Assembly (NCBI RefSeq): GCF_040327995.1
Contig: NZ_JBEPIJ010000027.1
Coordinates: forward strand, 1 to 22,242
Reading direction: 5' to 3'
DNA length: 22,242 nt
DNA from: Solimonas thermocellulolyticum
GTDB taxonomy: Bacteria; Pseudomonadota; Gammaproteobacteria; Nevskiales; Nevskiaceae
The translations under genes were made by a program, and so were the position numbers. Shown piece by piece: positions 14,372 to 22,049 of this stretch (positions within the stretch are counted from its first letter, which is position 1; the number at the start of each line of letters is the position of its first letter). A model generated the notes under the pieces. The model saw only the letters and a list, made by a program, of their open reading frames with translations. It was not told the DNA's origin and did not search any database.

Positions 14372-15286
14372 TCAGCGTGCGAGCATCAAGCCCAGTCCGA
14401 TGCGCGTGGTGCTGCGGTTGTAGTCGATCAGGCTTTCGCCGTAGCCGTGCCAGATCGACAGGTTCCAGAACGCCCAATCCGAGAAGGGCGCGCTGTAGTT
14501 CGCCGACACCGCGCCGTGGCCGGTCGACGGGTTGCCGCGCAGCATCAGCGCGGCCGAGTGACCCGATTCGCCGAACAGGCGCTGCTGCCAGCGCAGTTCG
14601 CCATAGCCGAAGTAGCGGTGGATGTCGGGATTGTCGTCGCGCTTGGGATCATCGAGTGCGCGGTCGTCGTCCTCGGGCAGTCGATACCAAAGGCGCAGAT
14701 GCAGCAGCCGTCTGGGCGTTTCGAGGAACACGGCGCCGATGACGCGGTTCCAGCTTCGCGAGTCGGGCAGTTCCGCGCCATTGGATTCGTGGTCGATGCC
14801 GATGTCGAAGCCCAGGCCCGGCGCGCGGCGCCAGTGGGGCTTGTAGCGGTAGAAGAACTCCGGGTTGTAGTTGGTTTCGCGAAACGGCCGCGAGTCGTCG
14901 CTGTTGTACACCTGCCAGAATGACTTCTGCGTGTAGCCGAAGAAAAAGTTGCGGTTGAATAAGCGCTGCTTGAGGCTGATCTGGAAGATCAGCTCGGTTT
15001 GGTCCCCCTGAAAGTCTTCCGACCAGGTGAGCGGCATCAGGTAGATCGGTTTGTGGAACGACAAGCCGTGCGTGTCGCTGACCAGGGTAAACGTGTCGGT
15101 GCGTCGGCCGAGATTTTCGAAAACGTTGCGGCCGCCGCGCTCGCGATCGTCTTTGCCGACCGCCGCCGGCGCGGCGTTTGGCAGGGTTGCCGCTGCGGCC
15201 GAGGGTAAGTCCGGACCGTGCACGTCGGCGGCGCACAGCGTCGACGGCGACAGGGCCAGGCACAGCAGTGAGATGGCAAGGCGCAT
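14372..15286 (-). CDS. pldA: Outer-membrane phospholipase A (OMPLA family)
   Basis: 304 residues. This is predicted to be the outer-membrane beta-barrel enzyme that hydrolyses phospholipids misplaced in the outer leaflet. It has a signal peptide (MRLAISLLCLALS, cleavage near residue 19) and the family motif DHESNGAELPDSRSWNR. H166, S168 and N180 align one-for-one with the E. coli catalytic triad H142, S144, N156. Alternating aromatic strands continue to the C-terminus. The calcium-ligand serine (E. coli S152) is kept as S176, but the neighbouring R147 is an alanine (A171). I chose the ATG that begins the signal peptide; the frame is open 40 codons further but those residues look random. It lies 47 nt downstream of the AbiEi-like gene and may share its transcript. 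Confidence 0.92.
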   Translation of the reverse strand: MRLAISLLCLALSPSTLCAADVHGPDLPSAAAATLPNAAPAAVGKDDRERGGRNVFENLGRRTDTFTLVSDTHGLSFHKPIYLMPLTWSEDFQGDQTELIFQISLKQRLFNRNFFFGYTQKSFWQVYNSDDSRPFRETNYNPEFFYRYKPHWRRAPGLGFDIGIDHESNGAELPDSRSWNRVIGAVFLETPRRLLHLRLWYRLPEDDDRALDDPKRDDNPDIHRYFGYGELRWQQRLFGESGHSAALMLRGNPSTGHGAVSANYSAPFSDWAFWNLSIWHGYGESLIDYNRSTTRIGLGLMLAR

Positions 15287-15333
15287 GGCGGCGGATCGGT
15301 CGGACGGCGGCGCATTGTAAGCGCCGGATACGG

Positions 15334-15945
15334 TCAGTTCGGCAGCAGCGCGTCGACGTAAGGGCGCATCACGCGCTCGACCCGGCACAGTCGCGCGTAG
15401 TGCCATAGCTTGCGCATGTTGACCTCATGCTCGGTCAGCGCCGAGCGCAAGGCGTCGACAGCGATGTGCGGGCCGATCTTGTTGCGGAACTTGAACAGAT
15501 CGGCGAGCGTTTTTTCGAGGCTGTAGATGTGCACCTTGACGTTTTCGAGCACATGGGTCTCCACGCCCTCGGTGAATGCCGGGCCGCCGAGACGGGCCAC
15601 CCGTATCGCGGGAAACTCTACGCGCGGCTTGGCCGCGCGACGTTCGATGGCGACGCTGACCTCGTCCGCGTCGAACTCGCCGAGACCATGAAACGCCAGT
15701 GCCGATTCGAGACAGACCACGCCGTTGGGTATCGCGCGCGCGACGATCGCGAGCATCAGATCGGTCGACAGCCGCGTGTTCGCCGCGACGTAGCTGCCGC
15801 GACCCAGCTTCTTGAGCTGGCCGCGATCGCAAAGCCGGCGCAAATACTCCGCCTGGATGCCATAAGGCACGAGATCCTTGGGCCGCAGGACCCCGAGCTT
15901 ATGCACCAGTTGTAAGATGCGCTCGGCCTTACCGTGTTCGTCCAT
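15334..15945 (-). CDS. AbiEi-family antitoxin-like transcriptional regulator
   Basis: 203 residues. The N-terminal part (about 1-58) fits a winged helix-turn-helix: AERILQLVHKLGVLRPKDL, then YLRRLCDRGQLKKLGRGSYV. The rest matches the AbiEi antitoxin layout, with VVCLESALAFHGLGE around residues 76-90 and a LEKTLADLFKFRNKIG segment later. In type IV toxin-antitoxin systems AbiEi represses its own promoter and counters the nucleotidyltransferase AbiEii. No AbiEii follows. The next gene on this strand is pldA, so this is a lone copy within the window. No Shine-Dalgarno is seen before the ATG, and an in-frame stop lies a few codons upstream. The family call rests on my recognition of the pattern. 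Confidence 0.75.
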   Translation of the reverse strand: MDEHGKAERILQLVHKLGVLRPKDLVPYGIQAEYLRRLCDRGQLKKLGRGSYVAANTRLSTDLMLAIVARAIPNGVVCLESALAFHGLGEFDADEVSVAIERRAAKPRVEFPAIRVARLGGPAFTEGVETHVLENVKVHIYSLEKTLADLFKFRNKIGPHIAVDALRSALTEHEVNMRKLWHYARLCRVERVMRPYVDALLPN

Positions 15946-16134
15946 CTGTGAACAACGGACACAAGTTCAAATAACTGTAGATACTTTGGAACGCGCCGAT
16001 TGTCGACGAAAGCCGCCAGCTCTTCAACGGAGTTCTGAGAACAAAGTTTTATCTTCATGTATTAAAAGGATTTAATCGGCGTCGATCGGGTCTGCGATCG
16101 GCCGTCCGGCAGGCCTGCGCGCTCCGGGAGCACG
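15946..16134. promoter_or_regulatory. AT-richer divergent intergenic region (AbiEi-like gene and cyclase)
   Basis: 189 nt that are clearly richer in A and T than the surrounding genes. On the minus strand TCGACA (16006-16001), a 17-nt spacer and TATCTA (15983-15978) form a weak promoter candidate for the AbiEi-like gene, with a leader of roughly 25 nt. On the plus strand TATTAA (16060-16065) could be a -10 element for the cyclase, but I see no good -35. A minus-strand frame starting at 16058 is open for 39 codons before it overlaps the AbiEi-like gene, with no ribosome binding site. Confidence 0.35.
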
Positions 16135-17421
16135 ATGGATCTGAACGCCTATGTGGTGGTTTCGCTGGTCGCAGTGGGCATGGGTATCGCCTTCGTCTCG
16201 GCCGACCGCGCATCGCCGGCCTCGCGCGCGCTCGCGGCGGGCTTCGCTTGCATCGGCTTGTCGATCCTGCTCAACGTCGTCGTGCTTTCGATCTACCCGC
16301 TCGCACCGCGCTGGAGCGGCTGGGCGGCGTGGCCGGAAGCCTTGGCCATGGTCTTCTTGCTGGAATGGATCCTGCGCGTGCGCCGCACCTTGCCGGTCGC
16401 ACCGGGCGTCGACACGCGGGCCGGCGATCGGGCCTTGCGCGTCGGCCAGTTGGGCGGAGTGTTCTACGGTGCCGCTTCGGTGATCTGGCCGGGGCTGCGC
16501 CTGCAGGACTTCATCCGCGCCGGCGAACAGGCGCAGTTCTATCTGACTCCGGGTTTCTGGCTGTTCATGGGGCCGGTGTTGCTGGCTATGCTCGCCGGTC
16601 TGACCGGCATCCTGCTCTTGCTCAAGCGGCGTCCCGATCGCGCCGAGGCGATCCGCGTGGTGGCGATGGCGCTGGCCACGCCGCTGTTCGTCGCCGGTTT
16701 CGTACTGCCGATTGAGTACGCCTCGTTCGCGGTCGTGATCGGCGAGATGGTGTTTCTGATCGGCGCCGTGCATTATCACGTGCTGCAGGGCCAGCGCGGC
16801 CAGTTCATGTCGCGCTTCTTGTCACCGCAGGTTGCGCGCTTGGTGTCCGAGTATGGTCTGGACCAAGCGATGCGCGAGTCCAGCCGCGAGATCAGTGTGG
16901 TCTGCTGCGACTTGCGCGGTTTCACGCGCTACGCTGCGGCGCATCCGTCGAGCCAGGTGCTCGCAGTGCTGCGAGAGTACTACGACGAGGTCGGCGGCGA
17001 GGTCGCGACGTTCAGCGCGACGATCAAGGACTTGGCCGGTGACGGCATCCTGATTCTGGTCGGCGCACCGCTGCCGGTGGCCTATCACGCGACGCGTGCG
17101 ATCGAACTGGCCCAGCGTATCCGCGTCGTGGGCAGTGCACTGTGCGAGCGCCGGGCGCGTCCTGGCCATCACCTCGGCATCGGTGTCGGCGTTGCGACCG
17201 GCTTGGTGACCGTCGGCATCATCGGCTCGGCATCGCGGCTCGAATACACCGCGGTCGGTTCCGCCGTGAACCTGGCCTCGCGGCTGTGCGAACAGGCCCG
17301 CGACGGCGAGATCCTGGTCGATGCGCGCACCGCCGAGCTCGCCGGCGTCGCCCTCGAAGCGCGTCCGCCGTTGGCACTCAAAGGTTTTGCCGAGCCGGTG
17401 CCGTATTACGCTGTGACCTGA
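16135..17421 (+). CDS. Membrane-anchored class III adenylate/guanylate cyclase
   Basis: 428 residues. Six or seven hydrophobic helices fill residues 5-219 (for example 5-23, 32-54, 63-80, 143-165, 175-194, 199-218). A short linker FMSRFLSPQVARLVSEYG leads into a cyclase homology domain from about 253. The catalytic set looks complete: metal aspartates D259 (CCDLRGFT) and D303 (LAGDGI), base-selecting K298 and T372 (EYTAVG), and N379 and R383 (VNLASR). The Lys-Thr pair points to ATP and cAMP (class IIIb pattern, family knowledge). The catalytic domain would face the cytoplasm. I recognise no known sensor domain in the membrane part. It converges on the asparaginase gene with only 6 nt between stop codons. 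Confidence 0.9.
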   Translation: MDLNAYVVVSLVAVGMGIAFVSADRASPASRALAAGFACIGLSILLNVVVLSIYPLAPRWSGWAAWPEALAMVFLLEWILRVRRTLPVAPGVDTRAGDRALRVGQLGGVFYGAASVIWPGLRLQDFIRAGEQAQFYLTPGFWLFMGPVLLAMLAGLTGILLLLKRRPDRAEAIRVVAMALATPLFVAGFVLPIEYASFAVVIGEMVFLIGAVHYHVLQGQRGQFMSRFLSPQVARLVSEYGLDQAMRESSREISVVCCDLRGFTRYAAAHPSSQVLAVLREYYDEVGGEVATFSATIKDLAGDGILILVGAPLPVAYHATRAIELAQRIRVVGSALCERRARPGHHLGIGVGVATGLVTVGIIGSASRLEYTAVGSAVNLASRLCEQARDGEILVDARTAELAGVALEARPPLALKGFAEPVPYYAVT

Positions 17422-17427
17422 GCGGAT

Positions 17428-18342
17428 TCAGTCGGCGTCGTCGGGGCCGACGGCGACGTGGATGTTGCCGTCGGCGCCCATCCATGCGCGGAACATCGCC
17501 GCGGAGTTGAACGGCAGCGCGATCTCGCCTTCGTGATCGATGGCGATGCAGCCGCCGCGACCACCCAGCCGGCGCACCTCGTCGAGGCCTTCGCGGCAGG
17601 CGCGTGCCAGTTCCCAGCCGCAGTAGCTCATGCGTGCGTGAATCTCGAAGCCGAAACCGCTGCGGATGAAGGCCTCGCCGGTGCCGGTACAGGAGACCGC
17701 GGCGCTGCGATCGTCGGCGAAGGTGCCGGCGCCGATGATCGGCGTGTCGCCGACGCGACCCGGCTGCTTGTTGGTGAGTCCGCCGGTGCTGGTCGCCGCG
17801 GCGAGATGGCCCTCGGCATCGCGGGCGACGGCGCCGACGGTGCCGAAGGCGGCATCGTCGTGGTCCAGCGTGATGACGCCGCGCGCGTGCGCGTCCTCGA
17901 GCTGGCGCAAGCGCACCTCGGTGATGAAATGATCCGGCGTGACTTCTTCGAGACCGAGTTCGCGATTGAGCGCTTCGGCGCCGGCGCCGGTGAACAGCAC
18001 GTGCGGCGAGCGTTCCATCACGGCGCGCGCGAGCCTGATCGGGCTCTTCGCACGCATCACGCCGGCGACTGCGCCACAGGCACGGTCGATGCCGGACATG
18101 ATCGCGGCGTCGAGTTCGGGCTGGCCGTCGCGGTTGAGTACCGCGCCGATACCGGCGTTGAACAGGGGGCATTCCTCCAGCAGGACGACGGTCTGTTCGA
18201 CCACATCCAGCGCCGCGGCGCCGTCCTGCAGCATCTGCCGGCCGCGCTCGGCGATGCGGCGCAGCGCCGAGCGCTGCTCGCGGGTATCGGTGCGATCGAG
18301 CGCCAGTTCGCCAGCGCCGCCATGCAGGGCGAGTCGGATCAT
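17428..18342 (-). CDS. iaaA: Isoaspartyl peptidase / L-asparaginase (Ntn-hydrolase, plant type)
   Basis: 304 residues. The enzyme cleaves isoaspartyl dipeptides and asparagine, and matures by self-cleavage into alpha and beta chains. The cleavage site is G167-T168 in FGTVGAVARD. T168 is the nucleophile, and T186, R196 and D199 (STGGLTNKQPGRVGD) keep the same spacing as E. coli T179, T197, R207 and D210. The N-terminus IRLALHGGAG and FNAGIGAVLN are also typical. There is no signal peptide, so it is cytoplasmic. It is divergent from the symporter gene. No convincing Shine-Dalgarno precedes the ATG. Confidence 0.95.
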   Translation of the reverse strand: MIRLALHGGAGELALDRTDTREQRSALRRIAERGRQMLQDGAAALDVVEQTVVLLEECPLFNAGIGAVLNRDGQPELDAAIMSGIDRACGAVAGVMRAKSPIRLARAVMERSPHVLFTGAGAEALNRELGLEEVTPDHFITEVRLRQLEDAHARGVITLDHDDAAFGTVGAVARDAEGHLAAATSTGGLTNKQPGRVGDTPIIGAGTFADDRSAAVSCTGTGEAFIRSGFGFEIHARMSYCGWELARACREGLDEVRRLGGRGGCIAIDHEGEIALPFNSAAMFRAWMGADGNIHVAVGPDDAD

Positions 18343-18373
18343 AGAGGGATTCTTCGTGGCGGCCGCGCGCGCC

Positions 18374-18408
18374 GACCGATGGTCGCTACGTTAGCGCATT
18401 TGCTGCGC
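18374..18408. repeat. Cluster of three short palindromes between iaaA and the symporter
   Basis: GACC-GAT-GGTC (18374-18384), CGCTA-CGT-TAGCG (18384-18396) and GCGCA-TTTGC-TGCGC (18394-18408) follow one another, the last two overlapping so that only one can form at a time. They lie in the 146-nt divergent spacer, where operators for either gene would be expected. No clear promoter hexamers were found. Function is unknown and chance is possible in GC-rich DNA. Confidence 0.4.
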
Positions 18409-18488
18409 GACGGCGGGCATGGCCGATGCCGTGGCGCACGATACGCCCTAGACTGCCGACCGGCACGCGACTTGTCGGGGGAACCGGC

Positions 18489-19862
18489 GTGAATCTGGTC
18501 CTGATCTTCATTTGCGCGTACATCGCGCTGCAGCTCGGTTTTGCCTGGTGGGCGGCGCGGCGTGTGCACAGCGAGGTCGACTACCTGCTCGCCGGGCGCC
18601 GGCTGGGGCCGTGGCTGGCGACGTTCACCGTGTTCGCGACCTGGTTCGGTGCCGAGACCTGCATCGGTGCGGCCGGGCAGGCGTACGAATCCGGCCTGTC
18701 CGGTGTCAACGCCGACCCCTTCGGCTATGCGCTGGGCATCATCGCGATGGGCCTCGTGTTTGCGATCCCGCTGTGGAAGCGCGGCATCGTCACGCTCGCC
18801 GACCTGTTCCGCGAGCGTTACGGCGCTGGTGTCGAACGTCTCGCCGCGATCATCATGATCCCGACCTCACTGCTGTGGGCGGCCGCGCAGATCCGCGCGT
18901 TCGGGCAGGTGCTCGCGGCGTCATCGGAGATCGGCATCACGCTGGCGATCACGCTCGCGGCGGTGGTGGTCGTCGTCTACACCGCGACCGGTGGCATGTG
19001 GGCGGATGCGATGAGCGACCTGGTGCAGGGCGCGGTGCTCGTCGCCGGCGTGATCGCGGTCGGTGTCTCGGTCTGGCTCGCCGGCGGCGGCGAGCAGCTC
19101 GCCGCCCTGACGCCGGAGCGCCTGCGCTTCGTCGACGCCGAGGCCTCATGGCTGGCGACGCTCGAAACCTTTGCCGTACCGATCTGCGGTTCGATCGTCG
19201 CGCAGGAGCTGGTCGCGCGCGTGCTGGCGATCCGCGATCCAAAGCTTGCGCGGCGGGCCACGGTGAACGCCGGCGTGATGTATCTGCTGGTCGGCCTGAT
19301 TCCGGTGTCGATCGGCCTGATCGGCGTTCACCACGTCGGCACGCTCGAAGAGCCCGAACAGGTGCTGATGCAGGTCGCGCAGACGCAGTTGCCGACCGTG
19401 CTGTATGCCGTGTTCGTCGGCGCCTTGGTGTCAGCGATTCTGTCAACCGTCGACTCGGCCCTGCCGGTGTCGGGATCACTGGCCGCGCACAACCTGGTGC
19501 TGCCGTTGCGGCCGCAGCTCGACGAGACGGCGCGGCTGCGCGTCAACCGCCTCGCCGTGGTCTCTTTCGGCATCATCGCCTACGCGCTGGCGCTGGCCAG
19601 CGACAGCGTCTACGAGCTGGTGGTCACCGCATCCAGCCTCGGTTCGGCCGGCATCCTGGTCATCATGCTCGCAGCGCTGTGGGCGCCGCGCTTCGGGCAC
19701 GCGCTCTCGGCGTATGCGGCGCTGCTCGCCGGGTTGACGACTTACGTCGCCGCCACCTGGCTCGGCACCGCCGACTATCCCTACCTGCTCTCGCTCGCCG
19801 CCGCGTCCGGCGCCTATCTCTTGCTGTCGCCGTTCGGTGCGGCGCGCAGTGCTCGGGCGTGA
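18489..19862 (+). CDS. Sodium:solute symporter (SSS family)
   Basis: 457 residues from the GTG at 18489, about 12-13 membrane helices. The family imports organic solutes (sugars, amino acids, urea, carboxylates) with sodium across the inner membrane. TM1 is followed by EVDYLLAGRRLGPWLATFTVFATWFGAETCIGAAG, the SSS hallmark. The later helix VSAILSTVDSALPVSGSL carries the Ser/Thr pair of the Na2 site. The substrate cannot be told from sequence by eye. I prefer the GTG because GGGGGAA (18477-18483) lies at the right distance and the protein then begins directly with TM1. An ATG at 18426 would add 21 residues. It converges on the lipoprotein gene with a 4-nt gap and no terminator. Confidence 0.9.
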   Translation: MNLVLIFICAYIALQLGFAWWAARRVHSEVDYLLAGRRLGPWLATFTVFATWFGAETCIGAAGQAYESGLSGVNADPFGYALGIIAMGLVFAIPLWKRGIVTLADLFRERYGAGVERLAAIIMIPTSLLWAAAQIRAFGQVLAASSEIGITLAITLAAVVVVVYTATGGMWADAMSDLVQGAVLVAGVIAVGVSVWLAGGGEQLAALTPERLRFVDAEASWLATLETFAVPICGSIVAQELVARVLAIRDPKLARRATVNAGVMYLLVGLIPVSIGLIGVHHVGTLEEPEQVLMQVAQTQLPTVLYAVFVGALVSAILSTVDSALPVSGSLAAHNLVLPLRPQLDETARLRVNRLAVVSFGIIAYALALASDSVYELVVTASSLGSAGILVIMLAALWAPRFGHALSAYAALLAGLTTYVAATWLGTADYPYLLSLAAASGAYLLLSPFGAARSARA

Positions 19863-19866
19863 GCGA

Positions 19867-21114
19867 TCAGCGCCAGCTCAGCTCGCGGGCATGCACGCCG
19901 CGGCCATCCCCGTCCGCGCCGAAGCTCTGCCAGGCGATCAGCGCGCGGCCATCGCCACTGCGCGCCACCGAACCGAACAGCGAGGGGAAGGCGGCGTCGC
20001 TGACCAGCAGCGGACCGAACACGCTGCCGTCGGCGCGCTGCACCGCGAAGCGCACGCGATCGTCCGACTGCGCCACCAGCAGCAGATCGCCGCTCGGCGC
20101 GAGATCGATCGCGTTGCGTTCGACCAGCCCCGACGACGGCGGCGCGATCACCTGCGCCGGGCCGACCGGACGCTGCGGGCCGTCGTAGCGGCGCACGAAG
20201 ATGCCGAGCGGGCGATTGCCGAAGGTGAAGGCCTCCCAGGCGATCGCGAATGCGCCGCTGGGCGCCATCGCCACGCTGGCCAGATCGGCGTCGACTTCGG
20301 CCGACAGCTCGTTGATGTCGTAAGGTTCCGACAGCGGCAGCAGGTCAGGGCCGAAATGCTGCGCGCGCAGCACCGTGCCGGCCGCCGCCGTTGCCCAGAC
20401 CAGCACGATATTGCCCTGGGCGTCCATGGCTACGCGCGGTGCGCGCGGGAACCGGTCGGTGGCCTGCGCCGTGACGCGCGTAGGTGCCGTGCGCGCCGAG
20501 CCGTCGGCGTTGTACACCCGCGCCTCGATCCAGCGGTCTTCGAGCTGGTTCTGGCCGAGCGCCTCGGCCAGGGCGCCGACTTCGCGGTTGCTCCAAGCGA
20601 TCACGAAGCTGCCGTCTGCGCCCATCGCCATCTGCGGTTCGGATTGCGAGTCGCGCGCCGAATCGTCGGGACCGACGCGGAACTCCTCGCCCAGGCGCGT
20701 GCCGTCGGCGGCGAAGCGCTGCGCGAAGATCGTCCCGCCGGGGCTGCCTTGCAGCGAGCTGCGCCAGGCGATGACGAAGTCGCCGTCGGCGTCCATGCCG
20801 ACCGCCGGAAAGCTCTGGCGGCTGGCGGTGTAGGTGTTGACCTGGAACTCGGGGCCCGCGGCGGCACCGTCGACGATGCGGCGCGCGAAGATGCCAAGGT
20901 GACTGCCGTCCTGTCCGAAGCTCTCCCAGACGACGACGCCGCGGCCATTGCCATTCGACGCCACGACCGGGCGCTGCTGGTCGTGCACCGTGGTCAGGTT
21001 CACCAGCATCGCGTCGCTGCTGCCGACGGTTGGTTCGCCCGAGCCCGAGCCGCAGGCGCCGAGCAGCGTCGCGAGCAGGGCTGCGGCGAGGCGGTTCGTG
21101 GGCAGGCCGATCAT
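19867..21114 (-). CDS. Secreted lipoprotein with seven propeller-like repeats
   Basis: 415 residues. It opens with a lipoprotein signal peptide MIGLPTNRLAAALLATLLGAC, lipobox LGAC with C20. The body is about seven repeats of 45-60 residues, each with a core like VAMDADGDFVIAW followed by IFAQRF and an ADG turn (cores near residues 55, 105, 165, 230, 285, 337, 387). This suggests a seven-bladed beta-propeller (inference). I recognise no catalytic motif or named family. The ATG overlaps the stop of the upstream esterase gene in an ATGA, so the two are translated together. A 51-codon open extension upstream lies within the esterase gene and is a shadow. Confidence 0.8.
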   Translation of the reverse strand: MIGLPTNRLAAALLATLLGACGSGSGEPTVGSSDAMLVNLTTVHDQQRPVVASNGNGRGVVVWESFGQDGSHLGIFARRIVDGAAAGPEFQVNTYTASRQSFPAVGMDADGDFVIAWRSSLQGSPGGTIFAQRFAADGTRLGEEFRVGPDDSARDSQSEPQMAMGADGSFVIAWSNREVGALAEALGQNQLEDRWIEARVYNADGSARTAPTRVTAQATDRFPRAPRVAMDAQGNIVLVWATAAAGTVLRAQHFGPDLLPLSEPYDINELSAEVDADLASVAMAPSGAFAIAWEAFTFGNRPLGIFVRRYDGPQRPVGPAQVIAPPSSGLVERNAIDLAPSGDLLLVAQSDDRVRFAVQRADGSVFGPLLVSDAAFPSLFGSVARSGDGRALIAWQSFGADGDGRGVHARELSWR

Positions 21115-22049
21115 CGCGAGAATCCTTTGAAGAAGTCCCACATCGCGCGGTTGGCGCGCAGGTTCTGCGTGGTGATGCCGGCGACCGGCACGAAGTCGAG
21201 TACGCCCGGCCAGGTGTGGCCGCCGCCGATGATGCTGTACAGCGCGGCGCCGCGGTTGGGCGGGCAATTCTCGTAGCGATCGAGCTGGATGCTGGTGCCA
21301 TCATCGATCGGCGCCGGCAACATCTGCCGTACCGCATCGCCGCTGCATCCGTTGACCTCGGCCCAATAGCGCGCCGCGTCCTGCGCACCCAGGGCGCCGA
21401 CACCCGTCAGATCGCGGATCAGCGACGGAATGCCGGGGCCGTACGGCACCTGCTCGTCGTCGGTGCCGTGGAAGAAGACCATCGGCGTCGGCATGGACGG
21501 CGCGCACTGACGCGCGAGGGACTTGCGCATCGTCGCCGCGACCGAAGCGCCGGCGGCGATCTTCTCCGGATACTCGCAGGCCATGCGCACGGTCATGTTG
21601 CCGCCCTGCGAGTAGCCGGTCATGTAGATGCGCTTCGGATCGAGGTCGTAACGCTGCACGTATTCATCGATCATCGCCGCGAGAAAGCCGGCGTCGTCGT
21701 TGCCGCCGACTTCGGTCGGGTTGTGCGCCCAGGTTCCATCCGCGGCGACCGGCAACAGGATCACCACGCCCTCATCACGCGCCAACTCGCCGATCTCGGT
21801 GAGATTGGCCATGCTCGGCGCACTGCCGAGATTGAAGTGCAGTACGACGATCGCCGGCGCACGTGCGGCGCGATGCTTGGGCATCAGGATGCCGACGCTG
21901 CGTGTGACACCGTCCGCGGCGTAGGTGAAATCGTCGTAGGTGATGCGTACGTTCTCCCACGGCAGAAACGACAGCGCGCTCGCCTGCGCCGTGAAAAGGA
22001 CACCGAGTGCGGCCAGAACGGGCCGCGCGCACCGCAGACGAGCTCGCAT
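21111..22049 (-). CDS. Secreted PHB-depolymerase/feruloyl-esterase-like hydrolase (LpqC family)
   Basis: 312 residues with a Sec signal peptide (MRARLRCARPVLAALGVLF, cleavage near ALS at about 26). It is an alpha/beta hydrolase of the polyhydroxybutyrate depolymerase-like esterase group. The triad can be placed as S147 in GYSQGG, D198 in HGTDDEQVPY and H278 in GGGHTWPG. The first oxyanion motif, usually HG after the first core strand, reads HF here (H71-F72, VVLHFNLG). C182, C235 and C262 could make disulfides in the periplasm or outside. The substrate is unknown. The chosen ATG begins the signal peptide and has GGGAG upstream. It is the first gene of a two-gene operon with the propeller lipoprotein. 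Confidence 0.85.
   Translation of the reverse strand: MRARLRCARPVLAALGVLFTAQASALSFLPWENVRITYDDFTYAADGVTRSVGILMPKHRAARAPAIVVLHFNLGSAPSMANLTEIGELARDEGVVILLPVAADGTWAHNPTEVGGNDDAGFLAAMIDEYVQRYDLDPKRIYMTGYSQGGNMTVRMACEYPEKIAAGASVAATMRKSLARQCAPSMPTPMVFFHGTDDEQVPYGPGIPSLIRDLTGVGALGAQDAARYWAEVNGCSGDAVRQMLPAPIDDGTSIQLDRYENCPPNRGAALYSIIGGGHTWPGVLDFVPVAGITTQNLRANRAMWDFFKGFSR

Noticed and set aside
17458..18492. Plus-strand open frame of 344 codons opposite iaaA
   Set aside because: The minus strand encodes a complete Ntn-hydrolase with all catalytic residues, so the plus frame is its mirror.
18512..20188. Plus-strand open frame of 558 codons overlapping the symporter and lipoprotein
   Set aside because: Arg/Ala-rich out-of-frame translation of the symporter. 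The symporter frame has clear membrane helices and family motifs.
19837..21276. Plus-strand open frame of 479 codons opposite the propeller lipoprotein
   Set aside because: The minus frame has a signal peptide, lipobox and regular repeats. The plus frame has none of these.
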